This document shows, piece by piece, positions 1 to 11,069 of a stretch of DNA of 64,000 nt (positions are counted from its first letter, which is position 1; each line of letters begins with the position of its first letter). Made by a program: the position numbers and the translations under genes. This DNA comes from Myxacorys almedinensis A (lineage in GTDB: Bacteria > Cyanobacteriota > Cyanobacteriia > Leptolyngbyales > Leptolyngbyaceae), in NCBI RefSeq assembly GCF_010091945.1, contig NZ_WVIE01000009.1, positions 124,001 to 188,000 of the forward strand, written 5' to 3'. The notes under the pieces were generated by a model. That model worked only from the letters and a program-made list of their open reading frames with translations. It was not told the DNA's origin and ran no database searches.

Positions 1-1965
1 AAGTGGGATGCCCATCCACAGTGTTTCGAGGGTGGTGGTTGCGCCGTTGTAGGGGAAGGTGTCGAGAACAACATCTGCGATCGCTAGATTCGCTCGGTGT
101 GCTGATTCTGTCGGAGCATCAGGAAGAAAGCGAAGTCGATCTCTTGCTACATCTGCTTTGTCAGCAATTTCAAAGAAGAACTTCTGAATCGAGTCTTCAT
201 CTGCAAAACCTTTGATCAAGAAGTAACTGTTAGGCACTTCTTTAATAATTTGCATTTGTAATTTTGCTGTGTCTCGGTGGCGTTTACACCCTCGCTGAGC
301 GCTGAGAAAGGTAATAGCATCCGCTGGAATGTTTAACTGATCTCGGCGGAGCGTGGGAACGCCAATTTCAAATCCATCGACAGCAATGTAGGTTTGAGGA
401 AGTCGCCAGATCTTTTCAGAGTAGTAGGTTTGAGCATTTTTGGGCAACACGTACGGATCAGCTATGAAATAGTCAACGGCGGGCAATCCGGATGCATCCC
501 ATCCTAGCCAGGTGAGTTGAATGGGTGCGGGTTTGAGGGACAAGATTTCGCACGTTAGATCTAGGGTGACACTATCAAGATCTACGAGAATGTCTATCTC
601 GTTTTGATAGATTTTTTCAGCTAAATCTAAGCTGTTGTTGGCGATATCAACGCCCATAACACAATGCTGCTCCATCTGATTGATATACCACTGCTGGAGT
701 GGATCATTTAGGCGCTCATTGTAGAAATAACCGTTGATTTGGAAGCGATCGCGATCGTGATGCTGAATTAACCATCGCGCTAACCAACCTACGGAATGGC
801 TGCCCATGCAGTGAGAAAGATAGCCAATTTTGAGCCGTTTTGTTGGTGGCTGACTATGAGATGTTTTTGCTCGTTGGTAGCGATCGCACTGACTCGCCGC
901 CCGAAGCCGAATGTTGTCTTGACAAAGTTTACCGATTTGGTTTTGAAACGCTCGGTGTTTCTCGGCGTTGTCAGAGAAGTAGGGTAGGTAATAGCAAGAG
1001 TTGAAAAGTCGATCGGTGTGGACAATGTTTAAGTCTGTCGGCTGGTCGGCAAGCAATTTTATTAGAAGAGTTTCGTGATGTTGCAAGGCACTGATGGCTT
1101 CTTGCCAATGTCCTCCAGTATTGAGCAACCCACGCAGTAGCAGGTGGCTAGAAAACGCTTTTTCTGACCAATCATCCACAGAATTTAACCGCGATCGCGC
1201 GATCGCAATTCCTTTTTCATACTCTCGCGCACTTTGGTAAAACAGCGCTAAATGTCCTGAAATCTCGACGTTATTTGCATCTAAACGTAAGTATAGTTCT
1301 GATAACTGTGCGGCTATGTTAGGTTGCCTCATGGTGTAAGCAATTTGAATAGCAGCAGGCAGCAGAACCGCCATTAGTGCAGAGGGAGTTTGAATATAGG
1401 GCAAACATGCTTCTGTGAAATCGATGACGATGGGATGAGGCGCGATCGCGGCTAAAGTACTTTTTAAAACTCGAAGTAATAACCTCTCATCAATGCTGTA
1501 GGTTTGATTTTCTTGAAGACGCGAAATAATTTGCAAGTCGTCTAACTCTTCTGCTGTTAGTTTCTCTAGCCGAATCGAGAGTGCAACTAAATGCAGCGCA
1601 TTTTCAAGATGGTATGGGTTGATTTCTCGAATGTGTTGGCAAATCACCCAAGCCATTGAATCGTTTTCTAGGGCTTCTAGCCGATTTGCTTCTGTTTGCA
1701 ATACCTGGATCAGTTCATCTGTCCATTGTTCAATTTGTGTTTCTTCGCCTTCCGACATGGCAAATAGCCACATTGTTTGCGCGTCTGCTTCTTGACCGTG
1801 GAGTAACAGTGCTAAACCTAAATACCAATAGTAAGATCTAACTTCTGGCTCTGCTTCAATGGCTTGTTCATAGAGACTAATCGCTACTTCGTAATGTTGA
1901 TCTACCAGGGCTTGATAAGCGGGCACATGCTGAGAAGTGATTGGGGTGATGGATTCCGTAGGCAT
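1..1965 (-). CDS. SPINDLY/OGT-type O-GlcNAc transferase-like protein, partial
   Basis: The minus-strand frame from an ATG at 1965 stays open to the left edge (655 codons read), so the C-terminus lies outside the window. The first half is helical and TPR-like (for example AISLYEQAIEAEPEVRSYYW near residues 30-50). The second half matches the GT41 catalytic region: KRLKIGYLSHCMGSHSVG near residue 385, and the highly characteristic VVLDTFPYNGATTT near residues 630-645 just before the edge. Enzymes of this family transfer a sugar from a UDP-sugar to Ser/Thr of proteins in the cytoplasm. It lies 154 bases downstream of the pilin gene on the same strand, behind a strong terminator, so it may be transcribed separately. 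A role in pilin glycosylation is inference from position only. Confidence 0.85.
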   Translation of the reverse strand, partial: MPTESITPITSQHVPAYQALVDQHYEVAISLYEQAIEAEPEVRSYYWYLGLALLLHGQEADAQTMWLFAMSEGEETQIEQWTDELIQVLQTEANRLEALENDSMAWVICQHIREINPYHLENALHLVALSIRLEKLTAEELDDLQIISRLQENQTYSIDERLLLRVLKSTLAAIAPHPIVIDFTEACLPYIQTPSALMAVLLPAAIQIAYTMRQPNIAAQLSELYLRLDANNVEISGHLALFYQSAREYEKGIAIARSRLNSVDDWSEKAFSSHLLLRGLLNTGGHWQEAISALQHHETLLIKLLADQPTDLNIVHTDRLFNSCYYLPYFSDNAEKHRAFQNQIGKLCQDNIRLRAASQCDRYQRAKTSHSQPPTKRLKIGYLSHCMGSHSVGWLARWLIQHHDRDRFQINGYFYNERLNDPLQQWYINQMEQHCVMGVDIANNSLDLAEKIYQNEIDILVDLDSVTLDLTCEILSLKPAPIQLTWLGWDASGLPAVDYFIADPYVLPKNAQTYYSEKIWRLPQTYIAVDGFEIGVPTLRRDQLNIPADAITFLSAQRGCKRHRDTAKLQMQIIKEVPNSYFLIKGFADEDSIQKFFFEIADKADVARDRLRFLPDAPTESAHRANLAIADVVLDTFPYNGATTTLETLWMGIPL

Positions 1966-2035
1966 ACCAGTAACCGCAGAACGAGAGGGCTAATTGTGTA
2001 TTATTTATAACTTCAGAAATGAAGATTAAAAAAAT

Positions 2036-2063
2036 AAAGTGGATAGACTGCTCTACCCACTTT
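2036..2063 (-). terminator. Rho-independent terminator after the pilin gene
   Basis: AAAGTGG and CCACTTT pair around an inner TAGA/TCTA stem with a four-base loop. On the minus strand the hairpin is followed by a T-rich run (2027-2035). It sits 57 bases after the pilin stop codon. Confidence 0.8.
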
Positions 2064-2119
2064 GTTCATTCAAACTTACTTAATTTGGTTAAGCTACAGC
2101 AAAATTACTTTTTGATTCT

Positions 2120-2683
2120 TTACTTGATTGCTGTGAAACCAGCAGTACAAGCAGGAGCCGCGGTAGCATTGAAGGTAAGCGAACCAACAACAGCATCAGC
2201 ACCGCCACCAGATTTTGCAGCATCAGCCTCACATAGAGAAGCTAGCGTCGTTGCTTCACTTGTTGCTGCAATGTTTCCAACGGAAACACCACCTGCATAA
2301 GTCTTAAGGGGAGCGGTTGCAACTACCGTATTGGCAAGGTTCGCAACAGCGGGGGGAGCAGCGCCACCATCTGCTGTCGTGTATTTGTAGTTAGCAGTTT
2401 CGGTTGCAACGCCCAAACCCAACTTGCCAAAGTCAGTTGCTGCACTTACAAATGCATTTTTTTCTAGATAAAATGCTTGCTGAGCGCGGTTCATCGAACC
2501 AATGTAGGTTTTTGATTCAGATTGCTTTGCTTTGTTGGCTTGGTTCAAAAACGAAGGCAGAGCAATAGCCGACAAAATACCGATGATGATGATAACAACC
2601 AACAATTCAATCAGGGTAAAACCACTGTCTTTCTTTTTGCGGTTGAGGTGTTGTAGAAACTTTGCAGTGAGTTCAGATTTCAT
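2120..2683 (-). CDS. pilA: Type IV pilin (PilA-like major or minor pilin)
   Basis: This 187-residue protein is a prepilin. A basic leader (RKKK at 15-18) ends in Gly21, followed by the mature N-terminus FTLIELLVV with Glu at mature position 5, and a hydrophobic alpha1 segment to about residue 45. PilD-type peptidase would cleave and methylate Phe22. The remainder is a small Ala/Gly/Thr-rich globular head with two late cysteines (about residues 151 and 179), as in cyanobacterial PilA heads. It functions as a subunit of the extracellular type IV pilus for motility, adhesion or DNA uptake. A methyltransferase gene lies 120 bases upstream and a GT41 glycosyltransferase downstream. Copy number and whether this is the major pilin cannot be told from the window. 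Confidence 0.93.
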   Translation of the reverse strand: MKSELTAKFLQHLNRKKKDSGFTLIELLVVIIIIGILSAIALPSFLNQANKAKQSESKTYIGSMNRAQQAFYLEKNAFVSAATDFGKLGLGVATETANYKYTTADGGAAPPAVANLANTVVATAPLKTYAGGVSVGNIAATSEATTLASLCEADAAKSGGGADAVVGSLTFNATAAPACTAGFTAIK

Positions 2684-2803
2684 TGAAATTTCTCCTTAAA
2701 GGTGCGGTGTGTTGAACTTCTAACGCCTGCATATAACTTGCCCACAGCAATTGCTTTTCATATCACTTGGCTGGAAAGATTTTCCTGACTTAGAGAGAAG
2801 CGC

Positions 2804-4123
2804 TCAGGCAGAGCATTCGAGCAAGATATAGCCCAAGGTTTCGAGTTGGAGTAAGAGTTGCTTAACCATCTCAAAGCTGTCTTTCTGATCCGTTGTTTCC
2901 AAAGTTATGGGGTTAAGCGGTCTAAGTTGTTGCCATCGCTCTACTAAATCAGGCATTCTTTGAGGAGCATTTAGGAGCGGCAGAAGACAAGCCGCGAGCA
3001 AGCTATCAATTGTTATGGGACGATCCGTGAGGTTGAGATGCTGGCTGATCTCAAACATTTTTAACTCAGTGACACAGGCAATCAAATCTTGTTTAAACGC
3101 ATCAGTGATCAGTTGGGGATGCAAATGAACTAAGGACTTTCTCCAGTGTTGATCTGTCCATTCGCTGACTGGCGTGTAATTATGGGCTGCACTCGGATGA
3201 CCACACCAGACATCTAAAAGCCGATGGATCGGGTGCAAAAGCTCGAACAAATGCAATTGTTCTTCATAAGATTTGTCTGCTAAGCCCATGATGATGGTGA
3301 TTGGCAACTCATCAATATCCCGGAAGAGACTGAGCAAATCCCAAGTGCGCCAATCTGACATATTGATGAACTCTAACCCTGCTTCCCTGAGTGCCTTGAA
3401 GAATTCGGGTAACGTCCACCCTCTATCACCTTGCAGTAAATGATTCACCAACAGCCGTTCATCATCTGTCTCAAAAATCGCACGCCACGTTGTGGACTTG
3501 ATAAACACATGATCCTTCAAGTTACCCATGGTCTGGCGCACAAGCTCTACATCCGATTCGCAAGAAGCGCCTTCCATTAACCCGACTAATTTGAAGAATT
3601 TTTGCGATCGCAAATAGACATCTCGTTGTAGCGAACTGTGAAAGTTAGTCCGCAAGATGCCATCTGGTTTCAAAACAGCCTGCATAGCTTTTAGCCCTGC
3701 GATCGGGTCGGGCAGCAAATAAAGAACTTCATCGTTATTGATGTAATCAAACTCTATGCCTAAGCTGGGCAGTTCTTCTAAGGGCATCGCATGAAATTCC
3801 ACGTTTTCAACCTTGTGAAATTTCAACCGTTGACGGGCAAGCTTGACTGATTCTTCTGACAGGTCAATCCCTACAATTTTTGCTCCCGGATTTGCAGCCG
3901 CCAACTCTAATGATTTGTAACCCGTACCGCAGCCCGCATCTAAAATTACGCGATTTTTTGGGCTGATGACCTTACGATTTCTGTGATAGTAGGCAGTAAC
4001 AAGGCTGTGAATATATAAGCGATTGGGATCGGTCGGAAAGGACTCTAGCGGAATTCTAGGATATGGGGTGTTATCAAACTGTTGCCGCAACTTCTCCAGC
4101 AAATCAGAGGCTTGAATGCTCAT
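2804..4123 (-). CDS. Class I SAM-dependent methyltransferase with C-terminal helical extension
   Basis: The 439-residue product starts with a short helical segment, then a Rossmann methyltransferase domain. Motif I is LDAGCGTG at residues 61-68, the acidic ribose-binding residue is in VGIDLSEES near 83-91, and motif IV lies near FDYINNDEVLYLLPDP. About 200 further residues follow without a recognised motif. The substrate is unknown. The gene precedes the pilin gene on the same strand, an arrangement I recall from other cyanobacteria (a methyltransferase next to pilA in Synechocystis), so a link to pilus assembly or modification is plausible but not shown. There is no sign of truncation. Confidence 0.8.
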   Translation of the reverse strand: MSIQASDLLEKLRQQFDNTPYPRIPLESFPTDPNRLYIHSLVTAYYHRNRKVISPKNRVILDAGCGTGYKSLELAAANPGAKIVGIDLSEESVKLARQRLKFHKVENVEFHAMPLEELPSLGIEFDYINNDEVLYLLPDPIAGLKAMQAVLKPDGILRTNFHSSLQRDVYLRSQKFFKLVGLMEGASCESDVELVRQTMGNLKDHVFIKSTTWRAIFETDDERLLVNHLLQGDRGWTLPEFFKALREAGLEFINMSDWRTWDLLSLFRDIDELPITIIMGLADKSYEEQLHLFELLHPIHRLLDVWCGHPSAAHNYTPVSEWTDQHWRKSLVHLHPQLITDAFKQDLIACVTELKMFEISQHLNLTDRPITIDSLLAACLLPLLNAPQRMPDLVERWQQLRPLNPITLETTDQKDSFEMVKQLLLQLETLGYILLECSA

Positions 4124-4246
4124 CGGGGGATCTCCTAAGCAAGGGGCTGTATAAAAACTGCTCCTAATATGCCCACTTTGAGATCAAGTGATTCAAGCCC
4201 GCTACGGTGTTGTTTGAGATCACACTTCCGTAAGAAACTCCATAAA

Positions 4247-4286
4247 AAGCCGCGATCGCACCCGGTTAAAGATGCGATCGCGGCTT
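4247..4286 (-). terminator. groEL terminator built from two HIP1 palindromes
   Basis: AAGCCGCGATCGCA at 4247-4260 pairs with TGCGATCGCGGCTT at 4273-4286, a 14-base-pair stem with a 12-base loop. Each arm carries one HIP1 octamer GCGATCGC. On the minus strand the stem is followed by TTTTTATGG. It lies 19 bases beyond the groEL stop. Confidence 0.75.
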
Positions 4287-4304
4287 CAAAAAACTGCGAC
4301 AGAA

Positions 4305-6002
<1,698 letters not shown>

Positions 6003-6025
6003 TCAGACCTTCACTGAGCTAGAAC

Positions 6026-6337
6026 TTAGGACACGATCGCCAAAATATCTTTCTCAGACAACAAGACATACTCGTCAGTCCCAAGTTTGATGTCTGTGCC
6101 TGCATACTTCGAGTAAAGAACTTTGTCGCCTTCTTTAACTTCGATTTCGCTGCGAGAACCATCATCATTGCGCTTGCCAGGCCCGACGGCAACAATTTCG
6201 CCGACTTGAGGCTTTTCTTTCGCATTATCTGGCAGAAGAATACCTCCTGCGGTTTTCTCTTCTGCGGCACTCACTTTGACAAACACGCGATCGCCCAACG
6301 GCTTTAGGGTAGATACGCTTAGAGTTACGGCTGCCAT
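6026..6337 (-). CDS. groES: 10 kDa co-chaperonin GroES
   Basis: A 103-residue co-chaperonin that caps the GroEL ring. It begins [22 protein letters not shown], followed by the mobile-loop region [18 protein letters not shown] and ending in EKDILAIVS, all typical of the family. Length is normal for cyanobacteria. It is the first gene of the groESL operon, with a CIRCE operator 170 bases upstream of the start codon. Confidence 0.98.
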   Translation of the reverse strand: MAAVTLSVSTLKPLGDRVFVKVSAAEEKTAGGILLPDNAKEKPQVGEIVAVGPGKRNDDGSRSEIEVKEGDKVLYSKYAGTDIKLGTDEYVLLSEKDILAIVS

Positions 6338-6506
6338 ACAAATTCTCCAAACTACTTGAACGGGATCAATATTTACTGATCAATGTTTTACTGAGGATGG
6401 GGCTGGAAAGGCAAACTCGGCTTGCCTAAATAGCAGCAGTCCAACCGATCCAACACGTAGCCCTGGTAACTGACCGTTTACCAGTCTACTGTGATTTGGA
6501 GCATAG

Positions 6507-6533
6507 TTAGCACTCTCTGCCCCTGAGTGCTAA
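6507..6533. promoter_or_regulatory. CIRCE operator of groESL
   Basis: Perfect inverted repeat TTAGCACTC, nine-base spacer, GAGTGCTAA, which is the textbook HrcA-binding element. It predicts repression of groESL by HrcA and release on heat shock. It is 170 bases from the groES start, leaving a long leader. Confidence 0.95.
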
Positions 6534-6617
6534 TTTATCGGAGCTTGGAGCCAGGTGCAACTTGGGAAAGTGTACGGGTTTCCGAACTGGAGAGGACTCT
6601 AGACCTGAGGTTAGGAA

Positions 6618-7622
6618 CTATCGAAGGGTGGCAACGAGTTGATCTAAAAGAGCATCACCTTCTCTCGCTAAGTAGGCTTCGGCAACGTGGATCAGAGCAT
6701 TTAGGTGAGCGTCATCTGCTCGATCGATATCGTCAAACACTGGAGCTAGCTCAGTTTGAAACCGAAAATAATCGCTTGAGGACAGCAGTTGGCGAGAAAT
6801 ATAATCGACAGAATCCGCAGAACCATCGAATAAAACATTGATTAATGGCAAAGCCCAGCCGATCGCACCCCACGTTTGAGATTCTCGGATGCTGATCGGG
6901 CGGGCGACATCACCTGTGCCAAACGATGCCACGACGAAGGTTTTTAAGCCTCGAAAATTGTCTTCTGTAACATGATCTTCAGCAAAATCGGCTCTGGCAG
7001 CACCGTCGCGATCGTGGTGAATTCGCACTGCCTCCGCGATCGCACATGCCGCCGGATTGTTTGCCACCACACCGCCATCAATGAGCGGCACAACCTGACC
7101 TCTAATTCGGGTAAGGTGGGCTGGAAAATAGACCGGAGCCGATGCCGAGGCTTTGCAAATTTCCCAAATTGGCATCCCATTATGCTTTTCTGCTCTGCCT
7201 TCGATCGTTTTAAAGATCAGCGGTTCGCGCCTGTGCAAGTCGTAGGTCGTGATCAGCGTTGGAACCTTTAACTCGCCAAAGCTGCGATCGCCAAACACGT
7301 CTCGCAAGACGCGCTCTAATCCTTCGCCATCATAGCGGGGTTGGAAGAACTGCCTCAAAAACCGCCAAAAGCGATTGAGCCACCACGCTCTGGGAGTTGG
7401 AAAAATGTCTTTGGCACGAGTGCGGTAAAGATCGACGATTGCGATCGCAGGTATGCCCGACGCTAACGCGCACGCGATCAGTGCTCCGGTAGACGTTCCG
7501 GCTATCAGATCAAAGTGCTGAGCGATCGGGGTTCCTAATTTCTGCTCAAGGCGCTGTAACCAGACAGCCGTGATCAACCCCCGCACGCCGCCACCACTAA
7601 GAGACAAGATCTTGTAGCTCAT
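6618..7622 (-). CDS. Patatin-like phospholipase
   Basis: The product (334 residues from the ATG at 7622) is a patatin-family lipid acyl hydrolase using a Ser-Asp dyad. The oxyanion loop SGGGVRGL is near the N-terminus, the nucleophile elbow is GTSTG, and the dyad Asp lies in LIDGGVVANNP. A GTG five codons upstream is possible, but the ATG is preferred because the upstream purine-rich GGGAGTGTGG is better placed as its ribosome-binding site. No signal peptide is seen, so action on inner or thylakoid membrane lipids from the cytosolic side is likely. The membrane protease gene ends 73 bases upstream, so the two may be cotranscribed. Confidence 0.9.
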   Translation of the reverse strand: MSYKILSLSGGGVRGLITAVWLQRLEQKLGTPIAQHFDLIAGTSTGALIACALASGIPAIAIVDLYRTRAKDIFPTPRAWWLNRFWRFLRQFFQPRYDGEGLERVLRDVFGDRSFGELKVPTLITTYDLHRREPLIFKTIEGRAEKHNGMPIWEICKASASAPVYFPAHLTRIRGQVVPLIDGGVVANNPAACAIAEAVRIHHDRDGAARADFAEDHVTEDNFRGLKTFVVASFGTGDVARPISIRESQTWGAIGWALPLINVLFDGSADSVDYISRQLLSSSDYFRFQTELAPVFDDIDRADDAHLNALIHVAEAYLAREGDALLDQLVATLR

Positions 7623-7694
7623 ACCCCACACTCCCACTTAGTAAACCACTGGAAGTGTGAAAGACTTTAAGCCAAAGCGCGACAAACTAGAGAC

Positions 7695-8936
7695 TTATTT
7701 TGCTCGCAAATCTGCTGCCGACTGCGCGATCGTACCCAACTTCAAACCAGGGGGGTAGGCTCCTTCTTCTTTAATTTGTTTGATAATCGCATCGGAGATC
7801 GGCAAATTCATTTTCTGACCCAACGCCCGCACAATATCACCGCGATCGATCACTCCAGCTACCGCTTCAGCCGGAGAAAGCACCGTGATGTGAGGTAAAT
7901 TTTTGTCTTCAAGCAACTGAATGACTTCCACGATCGGCGTTGTTTCTTGAACGGCAGGCACATCGCTCAGCGACTTCAGAATGCTGTCTAGGGTCTTGCT
8001 TTCCCACTCGCTGCGCTCTATCAGATGCAAAGCATCGACATCTACCATGCCGCGATACCGACCGTTTGACGCCGCATAGTAGACAGGGGCACGATTTCCA
8101 GAGAGCAAATGATCATCAGCAAACCGGCGCAGGGTCATGTCGGCATCAATCACCCGAAAATCGCGAGTCATCGCGTCTTGAGACTTAATCTTCAACAGCG
8201 CTTCTTGCAAATCCGTCAGACGGTTGTAGGTCGCCGCATTTTGCACGATAAACCACCCAATCAGCGCAATCCACAGACCCCCGATCTGAGGTAAACCCAG
8301 CGATCGCGTCACGCCGAAGGTGTCTGCTAGCCCCCAAACGATCGCTACAAAGCCCAGCAATTTACCAGAACTGGCTGCCCAGCGAATCCCTTGAATTTGG
8401 CTGCCTGTTGCTTTCCAAACGATCGACTTGAGCACCTGACCGCCATCGAGGGGCAATCCTGGAATCAGATTAAACAAGGTCAACACGAGATTGATTCCGG
8501 CTAGCCGAGTGAAGAGAACCTGGAGAGGAGCCTCATCCCCAGAAGCGAGAAACCCGATCAATCCAAAAATCAGAAATAAACTAAAGCTGACCAGCGGTCC
8601 TGCGATCGCAACTTGAAACGCTTTTCCTGGGGTTTTCGGTTCCTGCTCGATCGCGGCAATGCCACCAAAGAAAAACAGCGTAATCGACTCTACCCGAATC
8701 CCTTGAAGTCGGGCGACGAGGCTATGCCCCAATTCATGGAGCAGCACCGACAAAAATAGCAGCAGCGCGGTTGCAAATCCCACGCCCCAAGCCAACTGCA
8801 CGCCCCAGGCTTGAGCATATCTAGCTTGGTACTCGGCTCCAGCGCCCAGAGTCACCAGAAATACGACAAAGAACCAAGACGGATCGACTAGTAAAGGAAT
8901 GCCAAGTAATGATCCGACTCGCCAACCTGATTGCAT
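7695..8936 (-). CDS. Site-2-type intramembrane metalloprotease (M50) with CBS pair
   Basis: A 413-residue M50B membrane protease. The zinc motif HELGH is at residues 67-71 within a hydrophobic helix, and the second metal-binding motif is LIPGLPLDGG near 158-167. About five to six membrane segments cover residues 10-235. The C-terminal third holds a CBS-domain pair (about 250-375), usually an adenine-nucleotide sensor, and the sequence ends in a short helical tail. An SD-like AGGAAAGAG precedes the ATG. Members of this family (Rip/SpoIVFB branch) cleave transmembrane regulators; the substrate here is unknown. Confidence 0.9.
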   Translation of the reverse strand: MQSGWRVGSLLGIPLLVDPSWFFVVFLVTLGAGAEYQARYAQAWGVQLAWGVGFATALLLFLSVLLHELGHSLVARLQGIRVESITLFFFGGIAAIEQEPKTPGKAFQVAIAGPLVSFSLFLIFGLIGFLASGDEAPLQVLFTRLAGINLVLTLFNLIPGLPLDGGQVLKSIVWKATGSQIQGIRWAASSGKLLGFVAIVWGLADTFGVTRSLGLPQIGGLWIALIGWFIVQNAATYNRLTDLQEALLKIKSQDAMTRDFRVIDADMTLRRFADDHLLSGNRAPVYYAASNGRYRGMVDVDALHLIERSEWESKTLDSILKSLSDVPAVQETTPIVEVIQLLEDKNLPHITVLSPAEAVAGVIDRGDIVRALGQKMNLPISDAIIKQIKEEGAYPPGLKLGTIAQSAADLRAK

Positions 8937-8994
8937 GACTCTTTCCTAAAGCATCTTCTTCCAGGATAGACGAGACGGGAAGGATGGGGAGAAG

Positions 8995-9074
8995 CGATGA
9001 GGGATGAAAACCGGCTATCGAGTCATTTGGCGACGCTGACTGACCAGTACATCGCGCATTAGTAACCCTCATCG
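8995..9074. repeat. Widely spaced 9-base inverted repeat between the protease gene and psaK
   Basis: CGATGAGGG at 8995-9003 and CCCTCATCG at 9066-9074 are perfect inverted copies about 60 bases apart in the spacer after psaK. They could form a long-loop hairpin in the psaK 3' untranslated region. No T-run follows, so it is not a standard terminator. Confidence 0.35.
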
Positions 9075-9093
9075 GCTCCTCATTGGCTTTGGT

Positions 9094-9369
9094 CTACAGC
9101 ACGCCTGCGTTAGTCAACCCCAAAATAACTCCCGCCCCTAACACATGCCCAAAGCTCATGGTGCCAAGCAGTTCAGGTAATCCAAAACCGGCAAACAGGT
9201 CAGGCTTAGACAGGGGCAGTTCGGGACCGACGCCACGATTTTTAATGGCAAATCGCCCGATCGCTACCGAAAATAAACAACAGGCGGTCATGACAATTCC
9301 TACGGCAGGTGTCCATTCAGCCGTGCGGGGAGCAACCGACAGTGCCGCAAATAACGTTGAATAAACCAT
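9094..9369 (-). CDS. psaK: Photosystem I reaction center subunit PsaK (subunit X)
   Basis: A 91-residue thylakoid membrane protein with two hydrophobic segments (about 20-42 and 68-88) joined by the loop FAIKNRGVGPELPLSKPDLF, matching PsaK, a peripheral PSI antenna subunit near PsaA. The C-terminal segment GTMSFGHVLGAGVILGL is also typical. A good ribosome-binding site AAGGAG precedes the ATG. Whether this is the constitutive or the high-light PsaK paralogue cannot be told by eye. Confidence 0.93.
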   Translation of the reverse strand: MVYSTLFAALSVAPRTAEWTPAVGIVMTACCLFSVAIGRFAIKNRGVGPELPLSKPDLFAGFGLPELLGTMSFGHVLGAGVILGLTNAGVL

Positions 9370-9574
9370 GGTGTTTCTCCTTAAACTTGTGAAATTGGTT
9401 CACAGACTTGAACGTTGCAAACACCTGGAATTATAGAGAGATATGCTTATGCTCTTGGGAAGAAATGCCACTTTGTTTTAAGAGTTAACACAGCAGTTAA
9501 ATTTTTGATACAAACAAGAGAGCGCGGGTAATATTCAATTTTTTAGATCACTCAATGAGTTGGGATAAGAAACC

Positions 9575-10243
9575 ATGGAACTTGGGGTCAAGATTTGCGG
9601 CATCACAAAACCGGAACAAGGACGAGCGATCGCATCTCTTGGGGCAACCGCCCTGGGGTTTATCTGCGTTCCAAACACGCCACGATATGTCTCACCTCAG
9701 CAGATTCGAGCGATCGTCGAGCAACTACCCGATGAAACGCCCTGCGATCGCGTGGGTGTTTTTCTCAATGCTAGTGTTGAAGATATTTGTCAGACTGTTG
9801 AAAACGCCAATCTCAATTGTGTTCAACTTCACGGTAGCGAATCAACCCGTTTTTGTGATGATCTCCGCGTTGCGTTTCCCGATGTTAAACTCATTAAAGC
9901 CCTCCGAATCCGATCAATTGCCGATCTCAATCAAGCTAGCATTTACGAACCTTGGGTTGATGCATTGTTGCTCGATGCCTACCATCCAGACCAGGCAGGC
10001 GGCACAGGACGCACGATCGACTGGGCAATGCTAAAGCAGTTTCGCCCTCATTGTCCGTGGTTTCTAGCAGGTGGGCTAAATCCTCACAATGTGTTAGACG
10101 CTCTAAATCTAGTTTCACCCGATGGCATCGATCTTTCTAGCGGGGTTGAAACTGCCCCAGGCGACAAAAACCTGAGGCAGGTTGCCCAACTATTCCAAAC
10201 GTTGAAAGACTCGAAACATGAAAACACTACCATCTGTGACTAA
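9575..10243 (+). CDS. trpF: Phosphoribosylanthranilate isomerase (tryptophan synthesis)
   Basis: TrpF converts N-(5-phosphoribosyl)anthranilate to CdRP in the cytosol. This 222-residue TIM barrel shows [10 protein letters not shown] near residues 5-14 with the catalytic Cys, [36 protein letters not shown] and the phosphate-binding [11 protein letters not shown] and GIDLSSGVE. Length is normal. It is divergent from psaK (205 bases apart) and convergent with folE, and stands alone, as trp genes usually do in cyanobacteria. Confidence 0.96.
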   Translation: MELGVKICGITKPEQGRAIASLGATALGFICVPNTPRYVSPQQIRAIVEQLPDETPCDRVGVFLNASVEDICQTVENANLNCVQLHGSESTRFCDDLRVAFPDVKLIKALRIRSIADLNQASIYEPWVDALLLDAYHPDQAGGTGRTIDWAMLKQFRPHCPWFLAGGLNPHNVLDALNLVSPDGIDLSSGVETAPGDKNLRQVAQLFQTLKDSKHENTTICD

Positions 10244-10307
10244 TTCCTGGGGCAGCATCTCCCGCAGCGCTCAAGTCAACTAGCCTCTAACAACGCCCAA
10301 CCGCCAA

Positions 10308-10997
10308 CTACCAAAAGCTAGGCTGATGGCGAATCAAATTGAGATACTCTTCGCGCGTCTTTTGATCCTCCTGAAATACCCCAACCATCGCGCTTGTCAC
10401 CGTCCAAGACCCCGGCTTTTGGACTCCACGCATCACCATGCACATATGGGTTGCCTCCATAACAACCGCAACCCCCCTCGGTTCTAAAATCTCCTGGACT
10501 GCCTCTGCCACTTGGCGCGTCAACCGCTCTTGCACCTGCAATCGCCGAGAATACATTTCCACAATCCGCGCCAGTTTGCTCAACCCAACTACCTTTTGAT
10601 TGGGGATATACGCTACGTGCGCTTTGCCCATAAAGGGCAGCATATGATGTTCACACAAACTGAAGAAGTTGATGTCTCGCACCAACACCATTTCGTTGTG
10701 CCCTTCATCAAAAATTGCCCCATTCACCAGATCATCGAGCGATTGGTTGTAGCCACTCGTTAAGAACCTCATCGCTTCGGCTACCCGCTTCGGCGTCTTC
10801 AGCAGTCCTTCACGTTCGGGATCTTCGCCGACGCCTAACAGCATCGTTCTCACTGAATCTTTCATCGCTTCTAGATGCTCGTCGGTCGGCGGCGTGATCT
10901 TCGCCTCTTGCCCGTTTTGCGTATTGCGATCGGGTCTCGCCTCCAAGCTTTTCTTAGCATCGGGGAGATCCGAACCATTAGGAGAAGTGATAGTCAT
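10308..10997 (-). CDS. folE: GTP cyclohydrolase I (folate/pterin biosynthesis)
   Basis: FolE converts GTP to 7,8-dihydroneopterin triphosphate. With the ATG at 10997 the product is 229 residues; a TTG further upstream would add 11 residues and is less likely. Family signatures are visible: [20 protein letters not shown], the zinc ligands in [33 protein letters not shown] and the second zinc Cys in [11 protein letters not shown] variable, charged N-terminal extension of about 50 residues precedes the conserved core. It lies downstream of the dehydrogenase gene on the same strand (72 bases) and close to the alkane/accA block. Confidence 0.96.
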   Translation of the reverse strand: MTITSPNGSDLPDAKKSLEARPDRNTQNGQEAKITPPTDEHLEAMKDSVRTMLLGVGEDPEREGLLKTPKRVAEAMRFLTSGYNQSLDDLVNGAIFDEGHNEMVLVRDINFFSLCEHHMLPFMGKAHVAYIPNQKVVGLSKLARIVEMYSRRLQVQERLTRQVAEAVQEILEPRGVAVVMEATHMCMVMRGVQKPGSWTVTSAMVGVFQEDQKTREEYLNLIRHQPSFW

Positions 10998-11069
10998 AGT
11001 AAGTCGAAATGAATGTGTACAAAAAGTCAAAACGCGAACATTACCGTTGCTAGACCATGCCAGCCTTCG

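Noticed and set aside
2019-2300. Plus-strand frame of 93 codons over the pilin gene
   Set aside because: Antisense to the pilin C-terminus and terminator; low-complexity Ala-rich translation is a shadow of the pilin sequence.
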